A DNA stretch of 64,000 nt from Anaerolineales bacterium. GTDB taxonomy: Bacteria; Chloroflexota; Anaerolineae; Anaerolineales; E44-bin32. The stretch lies in NCBI GenBank assembly GCA_016927115.1, contig JAFGNH010000028.1, forward strand, positions 1-64,000, in the 5' to 3' direction. Of this stretch, positions 8,233-17,144 are shown in pieces (within the stretch, counting starts at the first letter, position 1; each line of letters opens with the position of its first letter). The translations under genes and the position numbers were made by a program. Under the pieces are notes generated by a model. The model was not told where the DNA came from. It was given only the letters and a program-made list of their open reading frames with translations, and made no database searches.

Positions 8233-8265
8233 CAGTGTTTGCTGCCGTTCTGGCAGCAAACACTG
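8233..8265 (+). terminator. Strong hairpin after the kinase gene, no T-tract
   Basis: A perfect 14-bp inverted repeat CAGTGTTTGCTGCC/GGCAGCAAACACTG with a 5-nt loop lies 15 nt after the stop codon. It is followed by CATCATGATAGG rather than T residues, so it may act as a 3'-end stabiliser or an atypical terminator. Confidence 0.5.
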
Positions 8266-8453
8266 CATCATGATAGGGATCTTTCTCAAGTTTTCAAAGT
8301 ACATTTGCTACGCGGTGGAATTTTACTGTTGTGCTAGAATTTTTTCAGGCTTAAAAAAAATTAATCAACATCAAGAAGACCAAATTTTCAGGCTGGCAGG
8401 ATTTCCTCATCGTTCGAATACAGTCAGCCTGAAGACAAAAATCGGAATAAATT

Positions 8454-8858
8454 ATGACCCCATCACTTCAGACTCTGAAACGTCCTCGTATAGTTTTTCT
8501 TGTAGCTCTTCTGTATGGCTTGCTGATTTCGGGCTGCAGCAAGGTGCCGGAATTGTTATCCCCGGCGGATACTCTGGAAGCTCAGAATGATGGCGCATTG
8601 ATCGTGGATATCCGTACCCGGGAAGACTTTTCAGAATTCCACATAGCAAAATCAGTCAATATCCCGCTCGAAGAGCTGCCATCCAGACTCGATGAAATAC
8701 CTTCCGGGAAACACATCATTCTTGTATGCACGCTGGGCCGTTCCAGCCTCGAAGCAAGGGAGATCCTGCTCGAAGCCGGTTATGCGTCCGTCAGCAGTAT
8801 GGAAGGTGGCGTAATGGCCTGGTATGACGCCGGCTACCCGGGGATTTTTGGCCAGTAA
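8454..8858 (+). CDS. Rhodanese-domain lipoprotein
   Basis: 134 residues. A hydrophobic N-terminus ends in a lipobox (GLLISGC, Cys about 28), so the protein should be lipidated and extracytoplasmic. The remainder is a single rhodanese domain: ALIVDIRTREDFSEFHIAKSVNIPLEEL, then the active-site loop VCTLGRSS with the catalytic Cys, and the closing MEGGVMAWYDAGYP. Rhodaneses carry persulfide sulfur on this Cys; the six-residue loop CTLGRS is the normal length for sulfurtransferase activity. The physiological donor and acceptor are unknown. An independent gene, followed by a terminator. Confidence 0.9.
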   Translation: MTPSLQTLKRPRIVFLVALLYGLLISGCSKVPELLSPADTLEAQNDGALIVDIRTREDFSEFHIAKSVNIPLEELPSRLDEIPSGKHIILVCTLGRSSLEAREILLEAGYASVSSMEGGVMAWYDAGYPGIFGQ

Positions 8859-9019
8859 TCCATCAGGACGAGTTCTTCATCAGCATGCTCATCCGGAGGA
8901 CGTTGTTGAAGGATCCAGTTGCAGGGAATCAGTCTGCCCCACCGAATTACAGCGCTCATCTGCAGAAGCTGAGGTTCTCTCACCTTATCCATTTGCCGGA
9001 AAACTGCATTCAGGAAAAC

Positions 9020-9053
9020 AAGCCGCACGGGATATTTCCCTGCGGCTTTTTTT
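9020..9053 (+). terminator. Rho-independent terminator
   Basis: AGCCGCA (9021-9027) pairs with TGCGGCT (9041-9047), continued by GGGA/TCCC inside one bulged C, followed by a run of seven T. It separates the rhodanese lipoprotein from proline dehydrogenase. Confidence 0.85.
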
Positions 9054-9084
9054 ACTCCCCATATCACAGAATAAGGAGAAACAA

Positions 9085-10044
9085 GTGCTACGAGCTATCC
9101 TTCTCTACCTTTCCAAAGCAGCATGGGCCAGAAAGCTTGTGTGTTCACTACCTTTTGCCAGTCGGGCAGCAGCCAGATTTGTAGCCGGTGATACCTGGGA
9201 GCAGGCACTCCATGTGATCCAATCCCTGAACGATGATGGGCTTTTTGTAACGATTGACCACCTGGGGGAAAATACAACCACCAGAGAAGAAGCACAATCC
9301 GCCGCAGATACCTATCTCTTCCTGCTGCAGGAAATTAAACGCACCGGGATCAAATCCAGCGTCTCACTGAAACTCACCCAGATCGGGCTTAATCTCGATC
9401 CGGATCTTTGCTGGAACCTGCTGCGCCGGATTGTACAGACAGGTTCAGAATCAGGCATCTTTGTCCGTATTGATATGGAGGATTCCGGCACTGTGGACCG
9501 TACTCTGGACCTCTTCTATCGTCTGCGCAGCGAAAATCTTTCGAATGTCGGGCTTGTGATACAGTCCTACCTTTACCGAAGTTTCGGGGATACGGAAAAG
9601 CTGCTGGAGATTCCAACCCCGATCCGATTGGTAAAAGGGGCCTACAATGAACCTCCGGAAATCGCTTATCGCCAGAAAAGCGATACAGATACGGCCTTCG
9701 ACCAGCTGACCAGCAGCATTATCCGGGCAGCAGTGAAAGATGGTGCCAGGCCTGCCTCAGCCGACGGCCACTTTCCTCCCATCACCGCGTTGGGCACACA
9801 CGATGAAAAGCGAATCGAGTATGGCATTCACACTGCTCAACAGGAAGGACTGCCGAAATCAGCGCTCGAAATTCAGATGCTTCACGGAATCCGTCCGGAA
9901 TACCAGCGTGCTCTGGCGAAAGACGGCTTCCCGGTAAGAGTTTATGTTCCCTACGGAACAGAATGGTATCCTTATTTCACCCGCCGCCTCGCTGAAAGGC
10001 CGGCGAATATCTGGTTCATCCTGTCAAATTTTTTCAAACGCTGA
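9085..10044 (+). CDS. putA/fadM-type: Proline dehydrogenase (monofunctional)
   Basis: 319 residues from a GTG start at 9085 placed 4 nt after AAGGAGAA. It is the short, FAD-dependent proline dehydrogenase: LFVTIDHLGENTTT near the start, SVSLKLTQIGLNLD, FVRIDMEDSGTVD, LVIQSYLYR, PIRLVKGAYNEP, ALGTHDEKRIEYG and FQMLHG-like IQMLHGIRPE, and YVPYGTEWYPYFTRRLAERPAN with the two conserved arginines that bind the substrate carboxylate. It oxidises L-proline to pyrroline-5-carboxylate at the inner membrane face, passing electrons to quinone. The pyrroline-5-carboxylate dehydrogenase needed to finish the pathway is not in the window. An in-frame upstream extension to 8824 lies across the terminator and is rejected. 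Confidence 0.95.
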   Translation: MLRAILLYLSKAAWARKLVCSLPFASRAAARFVAGDTWEQALHVIQSLNDDGLFVTIDHLGENTTTREEAQSAADTYLFLLQEIKRTGIKSSVSLKLTQIGLNLDPDLCWNLLRRIVQTGSESGIFVRIDMEDSGTVDRTLDLFYRLRSENLSNVGLVIQSYLYRSFGDTEKLLEIPTPIRLVKGAYNEPPEIAYRQKSDTDTAFDQLTSSIIRAAVKDGARPASADGHFPPITALGTHDEKRIEYGIHTAQQEGLPKSALEIQMLHGIRPEYQRALAKDGFPVRVYVPYGTEWYPYFTRRLAERPANIWFILSNFFKR

Positions 10045-10068
10045 AGAAGCTGTTATCGTTGTACACCG

Positions 10069-10103
10069 ATATCCCGCCGAACAGACCGGCATCGGCGGGA
10101 TAT
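10069..10103 (+). terminator. Hairpin after proline dehydrogenase gene
   Basis: A perfect 12-bp stem ATATCCCGCCGA/TCGGCGGGATAT (10069-10080 with 10092-10103) with an 11-nt loop, followed by TACCTTCAT. Lacks a T-run, as does the hairpin at 8233. Confidence 0.45.
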
Positions 10104-10343
10104 TACCTTCATATAAGATCCTGCTCCCCGAATCCAGAACATTCTTTAAAATCTGCTGAAACCCGGAATCGGCATTGATGAAAAGTATTACACAAGAAAT
10201 ACTCTTAATGTGGCTTGATTCTTTACAGATCATGCTTGCAGGAGGGTACAATATGAGAAGGTGATTCCGGGAAAGCAGACCCCGGACATCCACAAAAGCA
10301 TCATGAATACTGTGAAAGGAAACCTTAACAGATCCACAAAACT

Positions 10344-11246
10344 ATGAATTCCATAAGACCTGTACTGAAATCACTGATCCAAAGTGCCAGAGTGCCTTTC
10401 CTTGCTGCAGCAGTCACTGCCTACGCGCTGGGTATCGCTATCGCTTCCTACCTTGCAGTGCCGGTTGATTGGCCCCGTTTCTGGTGGGGACTGCTTTTTG
10501 TTTTTTCAATGCACCTCTTCACACGCTGGATCGAAGCCGGTTTTCTACCCTCTTCCCTGAATCCATCTTCCCTGGCCGATACACCTGCAAACAACCTCAA
10601 AACTGCAAAAACTTCCCGTACATTTCTCTTTGCCGCCTTTTTTTCACTGGCCATGATGGGTACTTCGCTTTCGGGTTTTCTACTCAATGGTACCCTTCCT
10701 GCTGTAAGCTGGCTTTTACTCTCCATCCTCATCCTCTCTACCATTCTTTACACCGTACCACCGTACCTTATCCAGACAGCAGGCATAGACGAAATCTGGA
10801 GCGCATTTCTGATTTGCGCCCTGGTCCCTGCATTCAGCTACTCATTGATGGCCGAAGAGCTGCATCGCCTGATTCCGATGAGCACCACTGCTCTGGCTGC
10901 CTTTTTCTTCGCCTCTCTTATCGTTTCTCAGTTGAGAACATATGCGAAGGATACTGCCGCCGAACGAAAGACGCTGGCAACCCGTCTGGGTTGGCGGAAG
11001 ATCATGTTCCTGCACGATGCTGCATTGGAATTTGGTGTATTCTCTCTGGCGCTCGCTTACATTTTTGGGTATCCCTCCCGTATCAGTTTGAGCCTTCTTA
11101 TTGTCCTGCCGTTGATTTTGATTCAGATGATCCAGATGAACCGCATTCGCCAGGGCGCTCCCCCGGGTTTCCGCGCCATGCAGGCCACTGCATCTGCAAT
11201 ATTCTCTCTCACTCTCTATTTCCAGTTCATCGGATTCCTACACTGA
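10344..11246 (+). CDS. UbiA-family prenyltransferase-like membrane protein
   Basis: 300 residues with about eight or nine transmembrane helices. The overall topology and the cytoplasmic loop QLRTYAKDTAAERKTLATRLG match UbiA prenyltransferases, whose second Asp-rich loop reads D-x3-D ... G--TL---LG. Here that motif is DTAAE. The first Asp-rich motif (N-D-x2-D-x3-D), expected after helix 2, is replaced by HLFTRWIEAGFLP, so Mg-diphosphate binding may be altered. It may act on a divergent substrate or be inactive. Only 13 bp separates it from moeA, so the three genes may be one transcript, although a functional link to molybdenum cofactor is not obvious. Confidence 0.75.
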   Translation: MNSIRPVLKSLIQSARVPFLAAAVTAYALGIAIASYLAVPVDWPRFWWGLLFVFSMHLFTRWIEAGFLPSSLNPSSLADTPANNLKTAKTSRTFLFAAFFSLAMMGTSLSGFLLNGTLPAVSWLLLSILILSTILYTVPPYLIQTAGIDEIWSAFLICALVPAFSYSLMAEELHRLIPMSTTALAAFFFASLIVSQLRTYAKDTAAERKTLATRLGWRKIMFLHDAALEFGVFSLALAYIFGYPSRISLSLLIVLPLILIQMIQMNRIRQGAPPGFRAMQATASAIFSLTLYFQFIGFLH

Positions 11247-11259
11247 TAGGTACAGAATT

Positions 11260-12498
11260 ATGCCCGAATTTCTAAAACTAGTACCACCACAGCAAGCTGT
11301 CGAACAGTTCCTGGCAGCAATGCCGGACCCTACGCCGGAAACCATCTCATTGGAAACGCAATTCGCTGAAGGCCGTGTGCTGGCAGAGACGTTTCACGCA
11401 CCCCACCCACTGCCGCCCTTTACGCGCTCCTCTGTCGACGGCTTTGCCGTCCGAGCTGCCGATACTTTCGGAGCCAGCCCCAGCCTGCCTGCCTATCTCA
11501 CCATTGCTGGTGAAATCGAGATGGGTAAACAGGCAGCCCTGGCAATTCAGCCCGGGCAGGCTGCACTGGTCCACACCGGGGGAATGATTCCAACAGGCGC
11601 CAATGCAGTCGTTATGCTGGAAGATACCCAGACGATCCGTGCTGGTGAGGTTGAAGTGCATAAACCCGCTGCAGATGGAGAAAACATCCTGCGTGAAGGC
11701 GAGGATGTCGCCACCGGCGAAGAGCTGTTCTCATACGGCACACTGCTGCGTCCCCAGGAGATCGGTGGTTTGATAGCTTATGGCTATACGCAAATTCGCG
11801 TATACCGGAATCCAACTGTCGGCATTCTCTCCAGTGGAGACGAGATTGTTCCACCAGGCTACGAGCCTGGTCCAGGCCAGGTGCGTGATATAAACAGCTA
11901 CACGCTTGGTGCAATGCTCCGCCTTCATGGAGCAGATCCACGTGTCTATGGTATTGTGCATGATTCCTTCGATGAACTCGAGAGTGCTGTGCGCCGCGCT
12001 TTTACAGAGAACGATATGATCCTTATCACAGCCGGATCTTCCGTCAGCACACGTGATATCACAGCGGATGTCATCGATTCACTCGGCTCTCCAGGCGTCT
12101 TATTCCATGGGCTGGCACTTCGGCCGGGTAAACCGACTATCCTCGCTCTGGCGGAAGGAAAGCCGGTTATCGGCCTTCCGGGCAATCCCGTCAGTGCAAT
12201 TGTGTCTGCAGGTCTGTGCGTGCTCCCGGTTCTCCGCAAGTTGAGAGGGCTTGGACAAGTTTCTTTCAAAGCAGCCGTACAAGCCACCCTCAGCCAGAAT
12301 ATCCCATCCATCGCCGGCCGGGAGGATTACCTCCCTGTGCGACTGGAACATGGATCGGAGGGAATAACTGCAGTACCGGTTTTTGGTCGCTCCAACCTGA
12401 TCTTCACGTTGGTCCGTGCCGACGGCCTGGTTCGCATTCCCGCCGCGGTAACCGGTTTAACGGGAGGATCACCCGTTGATGTCATCCTTTTCTCATAA
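11260..12498 (+). CDS. moeA: Molybdopterin molybdenumtransferase MoeA
   Basis: 412 residues, full-length for the family. Signature blocks are LPPFTRSSVDGFAVRAADTF near the N-terminus, GQAALVHTGGMIPTGANAVV, GGLIAYGYTQIRVYRNPTVG, SSGDEI, DINSYTL, ITAGSSVSTRDITADV, and GLPGNPVSA near the end, followed by the MoeA C-terminal domain. The enzyme inserts molybdate (or tungstate) into adenylylated molybdopterin in the cytoplasm. It lies in tandem with a second moeA (12520). Organisms with two MoeAs often use one for Mo and one for W, but which is which cannot be told here. Confidence 0.96.
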   Translation: MPEFLKLVPPQQAVEQFLAAMPDPTPETISLETQFAEGRVLAETFHAPHPLPPFTRSSVDGFAVRAADTFGASPSLPAYLTIAGEIEMGKQAALAIQPGQAALVHTGGMIPTGANAVVMLEDTQTIRAGEVEVHKPAADGENILREGEDVATGEELFSYGTLLRPQEIGGLIAYGYTQIRVYRNPTVGILSSGDEIVPPGYEPGPGQVRDINSYTLGAMLRLHGADPRVYGIVHDSFDELESAVRRAFTENDMILITAGSSVSTRDITADVIDSLGSPGVLFHGLALRPGKPTILALAEGKPVIGLPGNPVSAIVSAGLCVLPVLRKLRGLGQVSFKAAVQATLSQNIPSIAGREDYLPVRLEHGSEGITAVPVFGRSNLIFTLVRADGLVRIPAAVTGLTGGSPVDVILFS

Positions 12499-12519
12499 CT
12501 CTGTTCTCTGGATACTCCT

Positions 12520-14484
12520 ATGAAAACATCAAATATTTATCTACACGACATACCACTCGAAGAAGCCAGGAACCGCTTTCATAAAGCAATCAGCGCTGCC
12601 GGGCTGGGCGGTATTCTGGGAGAAGAGCAGATACCGCTGCAGGACGCAGCGGGCCAAAAAACCTCCCGGGCAGTCTGGGCTCAGTTGTCTTCCCCGCATT
12701 ACCACGCTGCGGCAATGGATGGTTTTGCTATCAGGGCACAGGATACAGAGGGCGCCAGTGATCGGGACCCTGCAGTCCTCAACAGGATCCAGTATGTCGA
12801 TACCGGTGATCCGATGCCTGCATGGGCGGATGCTGTTATCCCGGTTGAACTTGTGGAAAACCTGGACAGCGGTGATCTGCTGGACAGTCGATCTATTCAT
12901 GTACGGCTCTCGCTGCCTCCCTGGAAACATGTGCGCCCGATGGGTGAAGATATGGTTGCCACTCAGCTGGTGCTTCCCGCGAACCATATCCTGCGGCCAG
13001 TCGACCTGGGAGCAATAGCAGGCAGCGGACACCATGAAGTATGGGTGATTCGAAAACCGCGTGTCGCCATTATACCGACTGGAACCGAACTGGTCCCGGT
13101 TGGAGCCCGCGCACAAGCAGGCGAAATTATTGAGTACAACTCGCTGGTGCTTGCCGCTCAGGTCGAGATATGGGGAGGAACAGCCACACGTTATCCGATC
13201 GTTGAGGACAGGCTGGAAACAATCCAGCAGCAAACCGCTGAAGCCGCCCGGATACACGACCTGGTACTGGTCAATGCCGGCTCCTCTGCCGGATCGGAAG
13301 ATTTCACAGCCGAAGTTGTATCCAACCTTGGCACCCTTCTGGTACACGGCATCGCAGTACGTCCCGGCCACCCGGTAATCCTGGGCATGCTGGAAAGGGC
13401 CAAAACCGACGGATCAACTGGAGCCGAACAGATTCCTGTTATCGGCATTCCGGGTTACCCTGTTTCAGCTGCCCTCACCGGCGAGATTTTCGTTGAACCG
13501 CTGCTGGCTCTGTGGACCGGGCGCAAAGGAATCCAACGCCCCGTTGTGGAAGCAGTGCTGACGCGAAAAGTACACTCCTCTCCGGGCGATGATGAGTATC
13601 TGCGAGTCACGGCAGGAAAAGTGGGCGAGAGGATCGTAGCCGCCCCGCTTGCACGTGGTGCGGGTGTAATATCCTCGCTGGTACGATCAGATGGCATCGT
13701 GCACATTCCAGCTGGTGTCCAGGGTATTCAATCAGGCGAGAAAGTCCAGGTAGAGCTGTACTGCAGCCCTGAGGACCTCGAAAAGACGCTGGTTGTTCTC
13801 GGTTCCCATGACCTGACCATCGATCTTATTGCCCAGGAACTTGCTCTGATGGGATTCAAACTCTCCTCAGGGAACCTGGGAAGCCTGGGAGGATTGATCG
13901 CCCTGCGCCGTGGTGAGGCACACTTCGCCGGCAGCCACCTGATGGACCCTGAAAGCGGTGAGTATAACCTGAGCTACATCCGCCGTTATCTTCCTGACAC
14001 TCCGGTTGTCCTTGTTAACCTGGTCACCCGACAGCAGGGGCTTATTTTGCAGAGCGGCAACCCGGAAGGCATCCATTCCCTCGAGGATATCGCCCGGCCA
14101 GATATTACTTATGTTAACCGTCAGCGTGGCGCAGGTACGCGTGTACTGCTCGACTACCACCTGGAACAGCTTCGGATCGATCCGGCAGCCATAAAAGGCT
14201 ATGCGCAGGAGGAGTATACACACCTCACCGTGGCTGCTGCAGTCGCCTCAAATCGCGCTCACTGCGGGCTGGGGATCCGGGCTGCGGCTGACGCACTCAA
14301 TCTCGATTTCCTCCCCCTGTACCAGGAACGGTATGACCTTGTTTTCCCTCGTACCCACTTTGAAAGTGTGCTCATCCAGCCTGTATTGGAGATCCTTGAA
14401 AATCCGCTCTTCCGAAACAGTGTGGCGGCCATGCCGGGTTATGATGTGGAACACATGGGAGAGATTATTGCAGAGCTGGGATAG
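12520..14484 (+). CDS. moeA: MoeA fused to a periplasmic-binding-protein-like domain
   Basis: 654 residues. Residues 1-425 are a complete MoeA (HYHAAAMDGFAIRAQDT, ADAVIPVE, VAIIPTGTELVP, LVNAGSSAGSEDF, GIPGYPVSAA). Residues about 430-654 are a PBP-like/LysR-substrate-type domain (VVLGSHDLTIDLIAQEL, LGGLIALRRGEAHFAGSHL, QRGAGTRVLLDYHLE, AAVASNRAHCGLGI). The fused domain lacks a signal peptide, so it is cytoplasmic and probably binds an oxyanion or regulates metal insertion; family annotations describe this architecture but the ligand is not established. It follows moeA by 21 bp with a likely shared transcript, ending at a bidirectional terminator. Confidence 0.95.
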   Translation: MKTSNIYLHDIPLEEARNRFHKAISAAGLGGILGEEQIPLQDAAGQKTSRAVWAQLSSPHYHAAAMDGFAIRAQDTEGASDRDPAVLNRIQYVDTGDPMPAWADAVIPVELVENLDSGDLLDSRSIHVRLSLPPWKHVRPMGEDMVATQLVLPANHILRPVDLGAIAGSGHHEVWVIRKPRVAIIPTGTELVPVGARAQAGEIIEYNSLVLAAQVEIWGGTATRYPIVEDRLETIQQQTAEAARIHDLVLVNAGSSAGSEDFTAEVVSNLGTLLVHGIAVRPGHPVILGMLERAKTDGSTGAEQIPVIGIPGYPVSAALTGEIFVEPLLALWTGRKGIQRPVVEAVLTRKVHSSPGDDEYLRVTAGKVGERIVAAPLARGAGVISSLVRSDGIVHIPAGVQGIQSGEKVQVELYCSPEDLEKTLVVLGSHDLTIDLIAQELALMGFKLSSGNLGSLGGLIALRRGEAHFAGSHLMDPESGEYNLSYIRRYLPDTPVVLVNLVTRQQGLILQSGNPEGIHSLEDIARPDITYVNRQRGAGTRVLLDYHLEQLRIDPAAIKGYAQEEYTHLTVAAAVASNRAHCGLGIRAAADALNLDFLPLYQERYDLVFPRTHFESVLIQPVLEILENPLFRNSVAAMPGYDVEHMGEIIAELG

Positions 14485-14555
14485 AGTGCGAGAGAACACC
14501 TGAGACAATCAGGCATTGGAACTCTCTCCCCGGTTCTGATCCCACAGATAGAAAA

Positions 14556-14597
14556 TGGCTGGATCCCTTCCGGGCACCCAGCCACTTTATTTTGTTT
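14556..14597 (+). terminator. Bidirectional terminator between moeA and AIM24 genes
   Basis: Stem TGGCTGG/CCAGCCA (14556-14562 with 14578-14584), then CTTTATTTTGTTTT on the plus strand. On the minus strand the stem is followed by TTTTCTATC, so it can serve both convergent transcripts. Confidence 0.7.
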
Positions 14598-14631
14598 TAC
14601 GTTTCCACCATACACAGGACGTGGATGAAAG

Positions 14632-15315
14632 CTAGTTTGATGAGCTCTGCTTCGGCAGCTTCGGCAGCAGCCACGCCAGGAAAGAATCCTCACTGCGTGT
14701 CTGCATCAGCACCTGTCCCGGGCCCTGGAAATCCACGACCAGGCCTTCTCCGCTGAGCAATGTCGACTTCAAACCACCCACCCGCCTGACGTTGTACTGT
14801 ATCTGTTCACTGAAGGCTACCAGGTGGCCTGTATCAACGGTGATCGCCTGCCCGGCAGTGAGATCCATGCGGTGAATGGCACCATACGATGAAAGAATCA
14901 GCGTTCCCTGACCACTGCAGCGCAGCATGATCAATCCTTCACTGGCAAAGAACGTTTTCGCTCCCCCCCACTTGGTGCTGACCTCAACTCCCTCCGAGGA
15001 CCCCAGATACGAACCTGACTGCACCAGAAGGCTGCCCCCGGCAAGATCCTCGCTGAATATGTCTCCGGGAAGCGAAGGAGCAAGCATCACAGCGGCACCG
15101 CGATCACCCGCCCGAAAGGTGTTCACAAAGAACGATTCACCACCCAGCATTGAGCGGGCCAGTGACTTCATAAAACCGCCCTTCATTTTTGTTTCAACCT
15201 GCACTCCCGGAGACATGGCAACCATCGCGCCACTCTCTGCATTCAATCCTTCCCCGGCTTCGAGTGCTACTTCGGCTATCGAATAAGAGGGCTTGTAAAG
15301 GACTTCGACTTTCAT
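14632..15315 (-). CDS. AIM24 / TIGR00266 family protein
   Basis: 227 residues. It has the typical AIM24 beta-helical blocks: VALEAGEGLNAESGAMVAMSP, GGFMKSLARSMLGGESFFVNTF, MLAPSLPGDIF, GSYLGSSEGVEVSTKWGG, EGLIMLRCSGQGTLILSSYG, VDTGHLVAFSEQIQYNVRRVG, and GEGLVVDFQGPGQVLMQTRS. AAAGGAG precedes the ATG. The family is widespread in bacteria and in mitochondria but its biochemical role is unknown; there is no signal peptide or membrane segment here. Monocistronic. Confidence 0.92.
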   Translation of the reverse strand: MKVEVLYKPSYSIAEVALEAGEGLNAESGAMVAMSPGVQVETKMKGGFMKSLARSMLGGESFFVNTFRAGDRGAAVMLAPSLPGDIFSEDLAGGSLLVQSGSYLGSSEGVEVSTKWGGAKTFFASEGLIMLRCSGQGTLILSSYGAIHRMDLTAGQAITVDTGHLVAFSEQIQYNVRRVGGLKSTLLSGEGLVVDFQGPGQVLMQTRSEDSFLAWLLPKLPKQSSSN

Positions 15316-15442
15316 GTTTCGCTCCTTTCATCGTATCTCTACATTGACCATACTATACCGTTACCGATATTGTACAGGCAGAATGCCGAGGTTTTTCAAC
15401 CAATACTGTACATTGCGTGGCTTGCCCAGACAGCCCTGGAGA

Positions 15443-16342
15443 TCAATCCACATAAACTTCCACCTGCCCGGCACCAGCATTAACTTTCAATTGAATCATT
15501 CCTGCCTGTCCATCCCGGGTGTATACATTTCCTTCTCTCTCCCAGGAGCCATAGGTATCCACATCCATTAAAGCGCCATCGATCGTCAATTCGACCGCTG
15601 CCTCCTCTGGCACTACAATCCTCAGATGTCCGGCTGCAACGTTCAGTTCAGCATAAAGATCACGCACAGGTGACAGGGTTCCAGAAAAGTCGAGGTTATA
15701 ATCTCCTGCTGCAGCATTGATGGATATGGTACGGGCATTGGCATTCGCCAGATTCAGAAGGTCAACCGACGCAGCACCACACTGCAGGTCCAGCAGATCC
15801 ATCTCAACGGTGTTTTGAGCGGAGAAATCCAGGGAGAAATCCGCAGCGCCCACATCCATAGTCAGGTTTCGGAGAGCCAGTCCACCGAGGTCGATATCGG
15901 CAGCAGCTGCTCCGAGATCCATATTGAGGTTCATTTTGGAAGGCCCCAGAGTGAGCTGCCATTCATTAATAACATCTCCATCGATATTGGTGGGGATAGT
16001 ATGAAGATCCAGATCACCGGTGGTAAGCGAGACCCGATTATCGGATTCGGTCAGCACAGGGGCAAGCTCTTCGACGTTGTAGCGTACTGTTCCCGACACC
16101 AGTGCTTCCCCACCAGGTATGATAGTTAAGCGGCCAGCACCAAAACCAAGATTGAGATCGACAATGTCCTCACGGGCTTCAACAAGTATCTCCTCTTCCT
16201 GTTCTTCACCAGTATGGAAGGATTCGAAACCGGGAATAAAATCAGGGCGTACGCTCAATCCCGGTATACTGATTGAGCAGGCCATGGTGGCACCTGCCAG
16301 GGTCAGCAGCATTAAAAAAGAACGGAATTTTCCTGCTTCCAT
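15443..16342 (-). CDS. Lipoprotein with beta-repeat adhesin-like (DUF4097/LiaF-type) domain
   Basis: About 299 residues. The ATG at 16342 follows GGAGG by 5 nt; the frame is open to 16384. A hydrophobic stretch ends in lipobox AGATMAC (Cys followed by SISIPG). The mature part is a repetitive beta-structure with a recurring pattern such as NLTMDVGAADFSLDFS, VEMDLLDLQCGAASVDLLNL and SINAAAGDYNLDFSG, as in DUF4097/LiaF-C toastrack-type domains that fold as a one-sided beta-helix. LiaF-like proteins link to envelope stress, which would suit the LiaRS-like pair at 490, but no direct evidence connects them. Confidence 0.82.
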   Translation of the reverse strand: MEAGKFRSFLMLLTLAGATMACSISIPGLSVRPDFIPGFESFHTGEEQEEEILVEAREDIVDLNLGFGAGRLTIIPGGEALVSGTVRYNVEELAPVLTESDNRVSLTTGDLDLHTIPTNIDGDVINEWQLTLGPSKMNLNMDLGAAAADIDLGGLALRNLTMDVGAADFSLDFSAQNTVEMDLLDLQCGAASVDLLNLANANARTISINAAAGDYNLDFSGTLSPVRDLYAELNVAAGHLRIVVPEEAAVELTIDGALMDVDTYGSWEREGNVYTRDGQAGMIQLKVNAGAGQVEVYVD

Positions 16343-16554
16343 CATATCCTCCAGCCAGATATTATTTCTGAATTTTTTTCTCATTGGCTATACGTAAATA
16401 TGATCTGTCAGTCGCGTGCTAAGAACAGAGAACCGGTTTTATGATTGTTTTATTGGCATCTCCTGACCATGTAACTTCTAATCAAGCATCACATCTAAAT
16501 GAAAAGGAATATAATTAGTATATAGACTGACTTTATCCGGTTAAGGAGGAAACC

Positions 16555-17022
16555 ATGACCATTCTACAAGCAGGCGCGAAAGCTCCTGATTTTGAACTTC
16601 AAACGGACAAGGGACAAACGGTTACACTATCACAATTCAGTGGAAAAAAAGTTGTCCTGTTTTTCTATCCGAAAGCCAACACCACCGGCTGCACAAAGGA
16701 AGCCTGCAGCTTCCGGGATGAATACGCTGATTTCCAGAACAGAGGGATTGCCGTTCTCGGGATCAGCCCTGATTCTGTAAAAGCACAGGCCAATTTCAGC
16801 GGAAAATACAATTTCCCTTATTTTCTGCTGGCAGACGCAGATCACAAAACAGCCGAAGCGTATGGGGTATGGGCTATAAAGAAGATGTACGGCAAAGAGT
16901 ATTATGGCATCCTGCGGACAACTTTCATCATCAACGAAGATGGCACCATTCTCCATGTCTTTGAAAAAGTCAAACCGGAAAATCATGCACAAGAAGTTCT
17001 GGAATTCCTGGATACCTTGTAG
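16555..17022 (+). CDS. bcp: Thioredoxin-dependent peroxiredoxin, Bcp/PrxQ type
   Basis: 155 residues, start supported by AAGGAGGA. The peroxidatic cysteine lies in NTTGCTKEACSFRD with the second Cys five residues later (CTKEAC), the PrxQ atypical 2-Cys arrangement. FYPKAN before the Cys and the Arg in LRTTFIINEDG complete the active site. It reduces hydrogen peroxide and organic hydroperoxides in the cytoplasm using thioredoxin. Monocistronic with a strong terminator. The catalytic residue is a TGC Cys, not selenocysteine, although a Sec tRNA lies nearby. Confidence 0.97.
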   Translation: MTILQAGAKAPDFELQTDKGQTVTLSQFSGKKVVLFFYPKANTTGCTKEACSFRDEYADFQNRGIAVLGISPDSVKAQANFSGKYNFPYFLLADADHKTAEAYGVWAIKKMYGKEYYGILRTTFIINEDGTILHVFEKVKPENHAQEVLEFLDTL

Positions 17023-17056
17023 GATTTACTCTCATCAGGGGTAACTAAATAAAACA

Positions 17057-17087
17057 AAGAGGGCAGCATTTTGCTGTCCTCTTTTTT
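17057..17087. terminator. Bidirectional rho-independent terminator
   Basis: Stem GAGGGCAGC/GCTGTCCTC with loop ATTTT, flanked by AAAACAAA on one side and TTTTTT on the other. It separates bcp from the convergent M50 protease. Confidence 0.9.
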
Positions 17088-17144
17088 CATATTGCAGGTC
17101 CATGGAATCAATGGGAGAATTTCCCTGCTGCCCCCTTTGTTTTG

